This document shows, piece by piece, positions 49,156 through 59,888 of a stretch of 64,000 bases of DNA. Each line of letters starts with the position of its first letter. Position 1 is the first letter of the stretch. The translations under genes were made by a program, and so were the position numbers. This DNA comes from Antedon mediterranea (lineage: Eukaryota > Echinodermata > Crinoidea > Comatulida > Antedonidae), in the NCBI RefSeq assembly GCF_964355755.1, contig NC_092676.1, positions 16,414,288 through 16,478,287 of the forward strand. Reading direction: 5' to 3'. The notes below the pieces were generated by a model, which was not told the origin of the DNA, searched no databases, and saw only the letters and a list, made by a program, of their open reading frames with translations.

Positions 49156-50033
49156 GACAACATACTGGTGTGGGCTCAGCTGGTAACTATACTGTAGATG
49201 CTCAGATGACAACATACTCGTGTGGGCTCAGCTGGTAACTATACTGTAGATGCTCAGATGACAACATACTCGTGTGGGCTCAGCTGGTAACTATAGATGC
49301 TCAGATGACAACATACTGGTGTGGGCTCAGCTGGTAACTATAGATGCTCAGATGACAACATACTCGTGTGGGCTCAGCTGGTAACTATACTGTAGATGCT
49401 CAGATGACAACATACTCGTGTGGGCTCAGCTGGTAACTATACTGTAGATGCTCAGATGACAACATACTCGTGTGGGCTCAGCTGGTAACTATAGATGCTC
49501 AGATGACAACATACTGGTGTGGGCTCAGCTGGTAACTATACTGTAGATGCTCAGATGACAACATACTCGTGTGGGCTCAGCTGGTAACTATACTGTAGAT
49601 GCTCAGATGACAACATACTCGTGTGGGCTCAGCTGGTAACTATACTGTAGATGCTCAGATGACAACATACTCGTGTGGGCTCAGCTGGTAACTATACTGT
49701 AGATGCTCAGATGACAACATACTGATGTGGGCTCAGCTGGTAACTATAGATGCTCAGATGACAACATACTGATGTGGGCTCAGCTGGTAACTATAGATGC
49801 TCAGATGACAACATACTCGTGTGGGCTCAGCTGGTAACTATAGATGCTCAGATGACAACATACTGGTGTGGGCTCAGCTGGTAACTATAGATGCTCAGAT
49901 GACAACATACTGGTGTGGGCTCAGCTGGTAACTATAGATGCTCAGATGACAACATACTGGTGTGGGCTCAGCTGGTAACTATAGATGCTCAGATGACAAC
50001 ATACTGGTGTGGGCTCAGCTGGTAACTATAGAT
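49156..50033. repeat. 18-copy minisatellite with 52-bp and 47-bp unit types
   Basis: Units begin GACAACATACTCGTGTGGGC and continue TCAGCTGGTAACTATA; long units add a 5-bp CTGTA insert before GATGCTCAGAT. In order the units read L L S S L L S L L L L S S S S S S S (8 long, 10 short), and 8x52 + 10x47 agrees with the array length. A second variable site (TACTCG, TACTGG or TACTGATG) varies independently. Copies are otherwise nearly identical, so the array is young and likely polymorphic. Confidence 0.95.
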
Positions 50034-51115
50034 ACACAGTGATGATATGCACACTTTCTCATTTTCCCTGGGATGATAATTTATCAACCATGAATTAATT
50101 TAGTTTTCATATTGCATTGTGTATTGCATATTACTATTATTGCATATTAGCCTTCAGTTCATTTTCATAAAAGGCAAATGTATGTAATATAACTTTTTGC
50201 ACTCTACAATAACTTCAACACATTTGTGGATATTAGTACTACAGTACTTGACCATACTGTAGGCAGTAGTTTGTACCCTGATGCCAAGATTTAACCGCGG
50301 CATTGGACTAGCGGTGATTTTACCGAGACGATAGCAGACATTGGTCTTGGTTAATTTAACCCTGAAGGAATGTGGCCAGTTTTTGTTCTTTTTTTGGTTA
50401 ATTAAGCTAGAGCGATGATTATTATTTTGACCAAATTAAGACAAGAAATTGATTGATAATATGAAATCTTAATTTCTTCTTTTATTGTATACAGTACTTC
50501 TGGGTGGAGATATTACAGGGCTTATTTTATGTTTTCAACATTCTGTGCAACATGAGACAATTAACCATAGCCACTTCAATCATCAATTAGTTTCAACCAA
50601 TCACCTGTGGTTCAACAAACATAGCCACACAATTCCAATCATTCTATGAATAATACTTTGTTATCAAAGAAAAATTGTCTACCATTTTCTACCCCCACTA
50701 AAGGTAACCACATACATCTGTGAACATTTCAGGCCTATATTCCACATTGAAATCATCAAAATGATGCCAAACACATTCCTCTTACCAGATTTCAATCTAA
50801 CCCATGATGAAACATTTAGCCTAGGACAACCTGAACATACCATTCAATTCATCTTTTTCAAGCTGATAAGGAACATCAAATAGTTTATCCATCTTATTGA
50901 GAGTTGAACCTGTAGAAAACAAACAAAAGGATGAATATAGTCTGTGCATTTATCAATACATTGTAAAGCGCGAAGATAATACATTGTACTTAAATTATTC
51001 TAAAAGTGTGAAAAACCATTTACATGGTAATAAAAAAATCACATTAGTTTGATTGTTGGTGATTTACTACTGTTGTGGATTTATTAAATGACATTTTGAA
51101 ATTCTTTGCCTACAG

Positions 51116-51237
51116 GTACGCAGTTGGAAAAGAAAAGTGAGTGTTTTATACAGTGGAGAGATTTAAATGTTGGTGGCGCTTGGGGTTTGAACTTTGTATC
51201 GCCGGAGGAAGCCGATCATTTTATTACACTTTGCAAG
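51116..51237 (+). CDS. TIAM/Still life-like Rac GEF, exon 3 (second half of WH1 domain)
   Basis: Acceptor TGCCTACAG at 51115 and donor GTAAGA at 51238; it ends in phase 0. It encodes (G)TQLEKKSECFIQWRDLNVGG, then AWGLNFVSPEEADHFITLCK. The F-x-x-W-R-D...W-G-L-N-F-x-S-x-x-[DE]-A-x-x-F pattern is the hallmark of the last strands and C-terminal helix of EVH1/WH1 domains. The PGT...SECF.W.D...WGLNF.SP order also matches what I recall of the WH1 domain at the N-terminus of Drosophila Still life (SIF type 1), which is why I prefer a TIAM/SIF protein over Ena/VASP, Homer or WASP. Confidence 0.85.
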
Positions 51238-51659
51238 GTAAGATTTTAAATAGTTAATTATTTTTTTGTGTCATTTACTGCAGTATAGTCCCAGGCAGCC
51301 TAGCTATAAAATGTGCGGAAGGAGGCGAGATTATACTCTGAATGTATAGTAAGGCGTACAAAAGTGTCCAATTTAGCTTAATTAGGGTGTGGGATTATAC
51401 TCGAACATAGAATTATGCTCGGTCATATACGGTATCAGAAAGTACAGTATAGGTATTGTATGTGATGTCATTATTACATAAAATATACAAATATTTTATT
51501 GTGTCTGAAGCCTGTGCACTACTTCAACAATAATAACTAATTGTTCTCTTTCAAACAAATATCCATATTTTACAAAAGCACTCTACAGTAGTTTCATGCT
51601 TTATTTTGTTTTTAGTTAACTGAATAGCTTCATTTATTTTATGCGACAGTACCATAGAA

Positions 51660-51770
51660 CCCCTCCTCTATTGAGAGGGGGAACCCCTATCAAGGGGATA
51701 TTCCTGTGAAATAAACATAAGCAAATATATGTTTTAATACTATTGGCAACCTCTATTTAGGGGACACTTT
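51660..51770. repeat. Short hairpins of the CCCCTCTATT/AAGGGG type
   Basis: CCCCTCCTCTATTGAGAGGG and CCCCTATCAAGGGG are adjacent small hairpins, followed by CCTCTATTTAGGGGACAC. The repeated word suggests a fragment of a dispersed repeat; class unknown. Confidence 0.45.
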
Positions 51771-52631
51771 TTTTTTATCCTTAATACTCTTCTTTTTTTT
51801 TTCTGAACTCAAAAGTAAATTGATTTATGTACAGTAACTACATAATTAATGATCAAATGCTTTTTAAAAATAATTTCTTGAGAAAAATAAAGTAAATTTT
51901 AACTAAAGAATTTAAGAACATAGGCTTACATAAACTAAGATTGTAGAATGCCAGAATTTTTACTCCAAAATGTTAAATATTATTTTTCAAATAAAAAAAA
52001 ATATATTTTTTATGCAAGATTTATTGTAAAATAGGCGTTAAAATTTTGGTCTTTGTATTTCTTATATAATACACTATCGAACAAGAAGGATATTCAGTAC
52101 TCGTACTCAGAATGTGTAATTAGCACGCATGATCGCTGTGCGTGAACAGATGCATATTTCTAGTAGTATAACTGAATCCTTTGGGACTATCGCAGATCTT
52201 ATGCTTATTTCATTCAAACCAATAAATTGAGAAATTATAGCTAAGCAAACACTGCAGTATAAATTAAGACCTAAATGTATGCAGTGTGTGGATTCTAGAA
52301 ACCCACCAATGTCAAGCATACTAGACTAATCAGTACCGAAATGGAGGCTTAGCCATTTGAATTAGAACAAAATGGTAGGTAAGAATACTATGATCGAATA
52401 AACGCCTTCAGTCAAATAAGCTATAATAGTGCTTGCTAGCTTGTACAGTTTTTTTCTGCTAAGCACGCCAGTTGAATATGCACAGCGATTGGTATTACGT
52501 TACTGTGATAATATGGTAAAGCATACGATACATTAATCTAGTAATATCTTATTAAGCTTAATCAAAAGCTGTTAAAATATTATTGAAAACTTGCAGTACA
52601 AAACTCCAGAAAGACAATTTAATTTTAATTT

Positions 52632-52663
52632 AATCATAGAGATATTATAACATCTCTATGATT
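52632..52663. repeat. Perfect 12-bp-stem hairpin
   Basis: Arms AATCATAGAGAT (52632-52643) and ATCTCTATGATT (52652-52663) with an 8-nt loop. No other element features seen. Confidence 0.7.
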
Positions 52664-53164
52664 TAATCTATAAATTGCCCAAATACTCTACTCGACTCCT
52701 TGATACCACCAAAGTAAAGACACAGTACGGTACACAAGTATTGTGTGTACTGCACTGAAATCTAAATATAAAGTAAATAGCTATAGGTATAGGATAAAGT
52801 ATTTATAGGCAATGAAATACCATGATCAATATTGGAATCCTCAATATCAGTTTTATTTAAAAAGAAAACATAACACACTTTAAACTCAACTCACAGTATT
52901 TTAGAGGTACTGTATACTGTAGTAAGGTTTGCCATTTATAGAACATAAATTAGAAAGGAAATAAAAACTATTTCCATACTCATGGATTTAATATTTATAA
53001 TCTTAACGCAAGGTAAAGCGGTAATCCATGGTGCTGATAATCAAGGTGTTCAGACACAACGAATAACTTTTCTATTGCCTATCATTGAAATTCTGTCACC
53101 AAAATCAATCATGTGTTCATTGGCTGTTGTTAAAATTACTGATGCATCACAACATAGCGTTTTT

Positions 53165-53262
53165 TAATTTGCCCTTCACCGCCTGCCCTTTTCTGCTTGT
53201 CCTCTCCTGCTAGCCCCGCCTAGTTTCGTTCTCCTACCTGTCCTCTCTTACTGTACCTATCC
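53165..53262. repeat. Pyrimidine-rich degenerate repeat
   Basis: Loose repetition of CCTGnCCTyTyC-type words (TGCCCTTCACCGCCTGCCCT onward). Strand-asymmetric C/T-rich composition in an AT-rich setting. Confidence 0.5.
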
Positions 53263-53510
53263 AGGTGAGAGGCGTAACAGAGTTGTTTTACCCGAAAGCC
53301 ACATATAATATAATACTAGTTGAGAGTCTACAGTACATACTGAAACATTTTAGCCAGAAGTTTGAAGGGATAGCAAGTAACAGGGTTGTACATTTTATAG
53401 AATGCATACAATATTTGATTATATTACATAGCCTATGTAAATACGCGAACGTGATTGGTTGAAACTGCATCACATGACTACCGCTGCGAGGATCGTAAAT
53501 CGTATATATC

Positions 53511-53625
53511 CTCGAGAACGATGATATTGACTGTGTAATTTTCGCGTAATAATCGTGTCCCCTGTCATTAATCATAAAAATTCTCGAGTACGATGATATT
53601 GACTGTGTAATTTTCGTGTGCAACA
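53511..53625. repeat. Direct repeat with CTCGAG words
   Basis: CTCGAGAACGATGATATTGA (53511) recurs with one change at 53583, both followed by CTGTGTAATTTTCG; spacing 72 bp. A third CTCGAG closes the region. Confidence 0.8.
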
Positions 53626-54194
53626 CTCGAGTTTGCCGATAAATAAACAAAAGTCATCTACTCGATCTTGAACTCGGGTGGAATTGTCACTCCATCGCAA
53701 GACAACGTTTCATCCGCTGGGCCACGGAATTTGCTTGAAGAAATTAATCTTCTAAACTATTTAAGCTATGCATACATAGCGCCCTCATTTGTTATAAGTC
53801 CACCCTAAATGTGATGAAACACCGTTTGTGATTGGTCAATACTCACGGTAGTAACTAGTACGCGCTGAACATCCGGTGATTCGGCTCCTCGAAGATCGAG
53901 AGAAGACGAATTGTTTATTGTTTATTCGGCCTACCTGATTATAATATTATTATTAATAGGCTTATTGATAGAAATTCTTCTGTTAATTTAAACGACCTAG
54001 GCCTAAGTGAATATTTTATTGCCAAGGAATCATCAATTAGTAATTATCTGTATATTATTCTTCGCAAGGTAAGGTGTCTAGGCAGGCTTGTTTTAAATAC
54101 AATACAAATACTATTAGGAGGCCTAGCCTAGCTTCACCCAACCCAGCAGACTTGTTCTTGGCTATATAATATAACAGATATTGCCTTTTATATC

Positions 54195-54339
54195 GGTTAA
54201 ATATAAGATTTGACATCCCCTCGGGAATGATATTAAGTTCTCGGGGAATATATATTTCCCTCAGCTGGCGCTTCGGGAAATATATATTCCCTCGAACTTA
54301 ATATCATTCCCTCGGGGATGTCAAATCTTATATTTAACC
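54195..54339. repeat. 145-bp near-perfect palindrome (long hairpin)
   Basis: Arms of about 66 nt start GGTTAAATATAAGATTTGAC at the left and end GTCAAATCTTATATTTAACC at the right, with a ~13-nt central loop (TCAGCTGGCGCTT). The only differences are near the CCTCGGG and TTCTCGGGG stretches. A weaker extension (ACAGATATTG / CAATATCTGT) flanks both sides, for about 195 bp in all. It is either a young palindromic MITE or a hairpin-RNA source; no target duplication is clear. Confidence 0.85.
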
Positions 54340-54369
54340 TCTAAGCAGTCAATATCTGTATAATACCGA

Positions 54370-56260
54370 CAGAATCTTAAGCATGAAACACTTTGACTAC
54401 TGTAAGTAATTGTGATTATCAATAGACATTTTGTAGTTTATTTGGACTAATTAATTGACACATTGATGAATTCTGTAACTACTGTACAGTATATTCATCA
54501 ACAGACATTTCAACATGCTAAAGCATCAGCTTGTGGACTGCAAAACAAAATCTTTGTTTCATAGTTAAAAGTTGAAATATTTTCTATAAGTTGTCTAATA
54601 CCACTTGACTTTTAAGTCATTGGTGAAAGGTCTTTATTTTGTGTTTAAGCCTCCATATGATGCTTCATATCTCCATAGTGATGCTAAACAAAGATATATA
54701 TGACTTGCTTCCCTCAACCTACTTACTAGTGTACTACAGTAGTCCATATAAAGGGGTGGGGGAGGTTTAGGAAGTTAGGGAGAAGTGGAAGAGGGAAGGA
54801 AGATAGATACTAGATAACTATGAAACTGTAATTCACTCTCTCATGGACCAATACTCAATCATGTCCTCCATACTGTAGGCCTACTGTACATCAAAATGAC
54901 CTTGTCGTATTAGTGTTGTGTCTTTGATTAAGTTTTTGAACTTCTCATTCCGTTGAACTTGTGGACACATTATATGAAACACAACCATACCTATACCTGG
55001 CTATCTCATCAGTCGATTTATTCCTGTATGTCTTCAATTTTGGTTGTGGTTTTATTAAATTAGAAGGTATTGATAAGTTGATATTGCAAATCCTTTGTAA
55101 AGAGAAATATGAACAATACACTAGATTAGCTTAAGCGTTTTTCAATACTTTATTGAGTATAAGAAAAATGTTTTGTATAGATTTTGATAGATAGCAAAAG
55201 TTGTTTCAGTTTTGTAATGTAATGTAGTAATGTATAAAAAGCTGACCAATTATGGTGTTTAATGTTTGTTGTGAAGCTTTCATTCTCTAATTAATGTATT
55301 TAGAATCGATTATAAAACATTCAAGACAGTCACACAAACAATACATACTGGATAGCATTAGTAGGGCAGAGGTGTTAACTGTAAAATGTACAGTGAGTAT
55401 GTAAATTTGTTTTAATGTCTATCGATAAATTGTAAATTAAATTATTTTTAGTTTCATTATTATATTCATGTCTTTTATTAATGTTGGAGGACTTTCTGCA
55501 CGGCAAACTTAACAATAAGACTGGACATCATATGGGTTTGCAGCCGACTCTCATATAATTCTTTGGCACAAGTCTTCTACAGTAGTTTAGTTTTGGTCAC
55601 ATCAATCTTCCATGTGCACTATCTGTCAAGTATGAGTTATCCCATTGAGGAAAGAAAATATATGAAAGATGTAACATGACTCTCAAGGGAGAAAAATGTT
55701 ATTTCAATTTATTTTTCCAAATTTACTAAAGAAAAAGAGATGTTTAGGTTTAATAGGAATTTAGGAATAGGAAATGTGACATTCTGCTATATTGCTCACA
55801 TTAACTAATTAAACGTCATATTATAATATCTCTTGGTATGTAGTCCAGCACTTTAATATTCTCTGTATAATTTGAATTCCTTACTGTACATCATCCTGTT
55901 AAATTAACGCATATGTTACCATATTGCACGGCGACATTTTCACAAGGACACATATAATATTAGCTTTTGCTGACAGTTTTCTGTTTAATATCGGTACAAT
56001 TTATATAAAATAAAATGTTTGATATTGCAATATACTATTTCAAAGAATTGGTAATATTTCATATAAGTTAAAATTTCTTTATAATGTAATGTATTCTGTT
56101 GTCATAATTATGTTATAATTATGTAGAAATGTGGCCGGTGCGTTAATACTGAAGAATTAAAGCCTTTTTATTAAATGTTCTAATTGCAATTTGATTTTAA
56201 TGACGCGGTACAGTAGCTAATAACAGCAACATTTTTTTTTTCATTTTGTTATGACGATCG
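54370..56260. other. Intronic AT-rich DNA, nothing recognised
   Basis: No repeats or exons identified apart from scattered TACTGTA words. Confidence 0.5.
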
Positions 56261-56294
56261 CCACTAGGATGCGTGTCTACTGAGTAAAAAAGTA

Positions 56295-56698
56295 CTTCTG
56301 AACATGCTAAGAAACATATAGGCATGCGCAGAATGTCTGTTGGGTTCAATAGCTGCATATAGATATGATGCGTACAGTAGATGTATCATTCTGAGCATGC
56401 TCAGGAACATAAACATGCGCAGAATGTCTGTTAGGCTCAATAGCTGCATATAGATATGATGCGTAGATGTAAAGTAATTCTGAGCATGCTCACAAACATG
56501 AACATGCGCAGAATGTCTGTTCAGTGTTAGACCCAATAGCAGCATATATGTTATGCGTAGATGTAAAGTCATTCTGAGGATGCTCAGAAACATAAACATG
56601 CACAATTTCTGTTCTGATTGCTCACTAGCTGCATAGATGTTATGTGTGGATGTAAAGTTTTGCACATGCTCAGAAACATATAAGCATGCCACAATATC
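56295..56698. repeat. Degenerate ~90-bp tandem repeat with GAGCATGCTC palindromes
   Basis: CATGCGCA-type landmarks at 56323, 56414, 56503, 56598 and 56685 give spacings of 91, 89, 95 and 87 bp. Each unit has a CTGAGCATGCTCAG-like palindrome, a CATGCGCAGAATGTCTGTT stretch and AATAGCTGCATATAGATAT. The open minus-strand frame across it is a by-product of the repeat. Confidence 0.85.
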
Positions 56699-56964
56699 TA
56701 TAGCTGCGCCTTGAAAATGAAGAACGTTATAAATTATTTAAAATTGTTTAAATTAATGTCTACTTACAAGTAACAACAATGAAGACTTAAAACTCAAATT
56801 TAATGCAGAGAACATTTTAATTATTTTTATTTTTACATTTTTATTTGCAATAACTACTGATCAATCTGATTTTGGAGCCGGAAACATAGTTTTTGTATTG
56901 CATTTTTGTTAAACAATTTTATGCGTACCAATAAGGTGGTATTGTGGACTAAGCATTTGGCTTT

Positions 56965-56989
56965 GCTACACTGGCGAAAATGTTCCCTG
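56965..56989 (+). repeat. 25-bp word shared in inverted orientation with 10738-10762
   Basis: GCTACACTGGCGAAAATGTT plus CCCTG is the exact reverse complement of 10738-10762. Surrounding sequence does not obviously match, so this may be a conserved terminal or core piece of a repeat family. Confidence 0.7.
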
Positions 56990-57129
56990 ATCTGTTCATG
57001 TTTGTTCAAGTCAAGTTATCCTGCTGGAAAAGACATTTATTTAATTATAGATTTAAAAGAGATTAAAATTGTCAGCTATCATTTCCTTCTGAGGCAATAT
57101 AACCATATTTGACTGATCATTAATGATCT

Positions 57130-59880
57130 ATAGGCCTATAATAATACTGCCAGACATAAATAGAAGTATAACGTTTACTGTATATACTGTATGTATTTAT
57201 TATTGGCCCCCTGAACATTTTTTTGTTAAATACGCCATTTTAATGCCACATAATAGTTTATAGCTTTGAACACATTTGTTTCTCCAGAAATATTTTTTGT
57301 ACCAGAGGAACAGTGTTATTTTGTTGCTCGTATGTTCTTCTTTTAGACTGGACACCACTAGACACCACAGTAACATCAAATATGCTACTTTTAAATTTGA
57401 ACTATAAAACACATTTTGATGGATTCCTACCTAATCATTAGGGCAAGATGAGACTCTTTCCTGTCTATTACCATGAAACAAAATGTGGTATTTTTTAATG
57501 AGGAATCACCTTGTCCACAGTATAAACTGTAAACTTTACTCCATTTGTTTTTTTAGCGAACCAGCAGCCACAGTCACCAACATACGTCATGTCTAGATAA
57601 CCTGTGTAATACCTGGAAATGAAATATTTTAAACAAATAATGAGTACTGTAATCTTGATCAATTGTATTATAATATAATCATTTATTTTTTTATTTTTAA
57701 TTGAATAATTTATTTTTTTATTTTTAATTGAATAATTTAATTTCATTAATAATATTTTGTGTACATTCATACTGTATATTTTTTCAATTTGAATTTGTTA
57801 TGTATATTATTATTATTATGTAAAAGCTTTGAGCATTTTTTAGAGGAAGAATAAAATGTATCTAAATTGTCATCCCCAAAAGTTCATCATCACCATGTCT
57901 CTTACAGATAATTATCATCAGATTTGAAACATGTTAATGGACACCCTATTTTGTATTGCCATCATCAAACCTACAGTTTGCATACTACTGTACTCTCCCT
58001 TGGGTTCCTGTTATAGTTTTTGGTGTTTTGAAATACAGTACAGTACTGTAGAATAATTATTAAACACTTTTACTGACAGTATATACTATATATACAGTAT
58101 GTAGGCTGTAATTTTTCATTTATTTTAATTATGCACCATATGCAGTACAAGAGTAAGCCATTATATATTGTTTGTATTTATTTTTTTTTTAATTATTTAC
58201 TGACAAAAATATAATTTTCCAAACTATGTACTGTACTAATTATTACCATTATAATTATCATATGGTATGTGGTTTTTTAAAAATTGAATGTGTTTATTTG
58301 TTTTATTGTTCGTAATTGTTTTTAGGGGATGTTTATCGGAGAAATATGTTGAAATAAATATAGTTGAAATAAATAATACAATTTTGTGTGGTGGGGTGTT
58401 AATTCGTGAGGAAAAATAAACGCTCCAGGGCGTTTATTCGAGGGACTCTGTATTTACTGAGTGACAAAAATATAATTTTCCAAACTAGACCTTTTACACT
58501 TCAATATAATATTGATTAATGTACAGTATGGTATGGCTACTGTATGTATGTCAATTTCAACGATATCCTCCTTATATCTCAATACAATTACATAGTACAC
58601 ATTTATAATTCCTTTGCTAAGTACTGGATTACATCCTCAACTAATACTTTATGTCCATTAGGGAAATGAGGTAGGTAGACGGATGTTGTACAGGAAAGGG
58701 AAAGCCAGATAGTAATCAGGTCCTATTGCAGAGGTTTAGTAACCTTTTGTATGACCTGGTATTAAGTCGGCCAGATATTGAATAGTTTCTCAGGTGTGAT
58801 TAATATCTCACCTAACGATCTTGTGTTCACTGGAATAGATAGTGCAGATAGAACCAAAGTGTGAGTATCCAACCCTTATCTCCATTATTTTATTGTAAAT
58901 ACAATTATAACTACTTTTTACATAATAACTGCTTGTGTATTAAAATTTAGTTCCTAGTTCTTTAATTGTTTATTTCATCTAAACGCTACAGTAGTTTTGT
59001 TCGCCATCCCGTACGTTTTTGAGCGAGTATGTGTCTAGGTCCATGCGTGAAAGGTCTTGTTTCTTTCTGAATGTATAATCATATTAATAATATGTTATAT
59101 TTTTGTTTAGAAATATTTATTTAGATATTATTTATTTAAACTATTTTGTGTGAACAATTAGGCCTAGGCTATCCTCAGAATTGTTCAATGTTTATGTTTT
59201 TTTCTAGTTTCTAAAACTACTTTGAATTTTCTAAATTGACATGAATTTATTTCAGCCTACATAGCTGGGAGGTTTCTACTACATTAAAGTGGTTAAAGTA
59301 TACATTTTATAGTACACGCGTACAGTATTTACTCAATTTAACCAGCTCAATTTTGTTCAATCTATTTTATGAGAAATAATAGAGTGAGAAATAATAAAAT
59401 ATTAATATTTTATAATAATTAATTACTAATTATATTATTATTATTATTATTATTATTGAAGTATAGGTTTAGGTATTTGAATCAGATAGACCAATACAAT
59501 CGTACCTCCTTAGAATCTGAGCTATTGTCTGTTTGTGGGAACATTTTTTAATTTTGACGATTTTAAAGATAACCCATTTACCCACCAGACCCAAACCGTT
59601 TTATTATTTTTAATGAAAGGGGGTAGGGTGTTTTATTGTGTAAATATGATTTTCAGGTAACTATGGAAATAACAATAGCAGAGGTCATAATTGAAGTGTT
59701 AAGTTTGATTTAAAAAAATTGGTACCATCTAGTCTTTTTTATATTGTTGTTATAATGTTTTTCTAGTGATAATTTAGGCACACATTGATAATTGTAATGT
59801 CTGTCAGTAATTTGTGATGAAAACTATTTTTTTCAGTATTTTTATTACACAGTATATTGTATTTTAAGCATTGATTTATT
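57130..59880. other. Intronic AT-rich DNA with minor repeats
   Basis: Includes a duplicated TTTTTTATTTTTAATTGAAT stretch (57680-57735), the AAACGCTCCAGGGCGTTT hairpin motif (58420-58437) and an (ATT)n microsatellite at 59431-59458. No exon seen. Confidence 0.55.
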
Positions 59881-59888
59881 TGTATTAT

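Larger units (their letters stand above)
44323..51115 (+). other. Intron 2 of the TIAM-like gene (6.8 kb)
   Basis: GTGGGT donor, TGCCTACAG acceptor. It contains a tRNA-derived SINE (48.7 kb) and an 18-copy minisatellite (49156-50033). The stretch 47390-47700 is less AT-rich and has E-box (CAGATG) and TACGTCA words; it is a possible enhancer but unproven. Confidence 0.75.

Noticed and set aside
49156-50033. CRISPR array
   Set aside because: Units are contiguous with no unique spacers, and the genome is eukaryotic; it is a minisatellite. The same applies to 2820-3745 and 60723-61105.
53288-53650. 120-codon minus-strand frame with repeated KITQSISS
   Set aside because: The repetition comes from the 72-bp direct repeat at 53511-53625; no coding evidence beyond that.
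56264-56692. A 142-codon minus-strand open frame
   Set aside because: It coincides exactly with the degenerate 90-bp repeat, and its periodic Met/Leu/His content is a by-product of that repeat.
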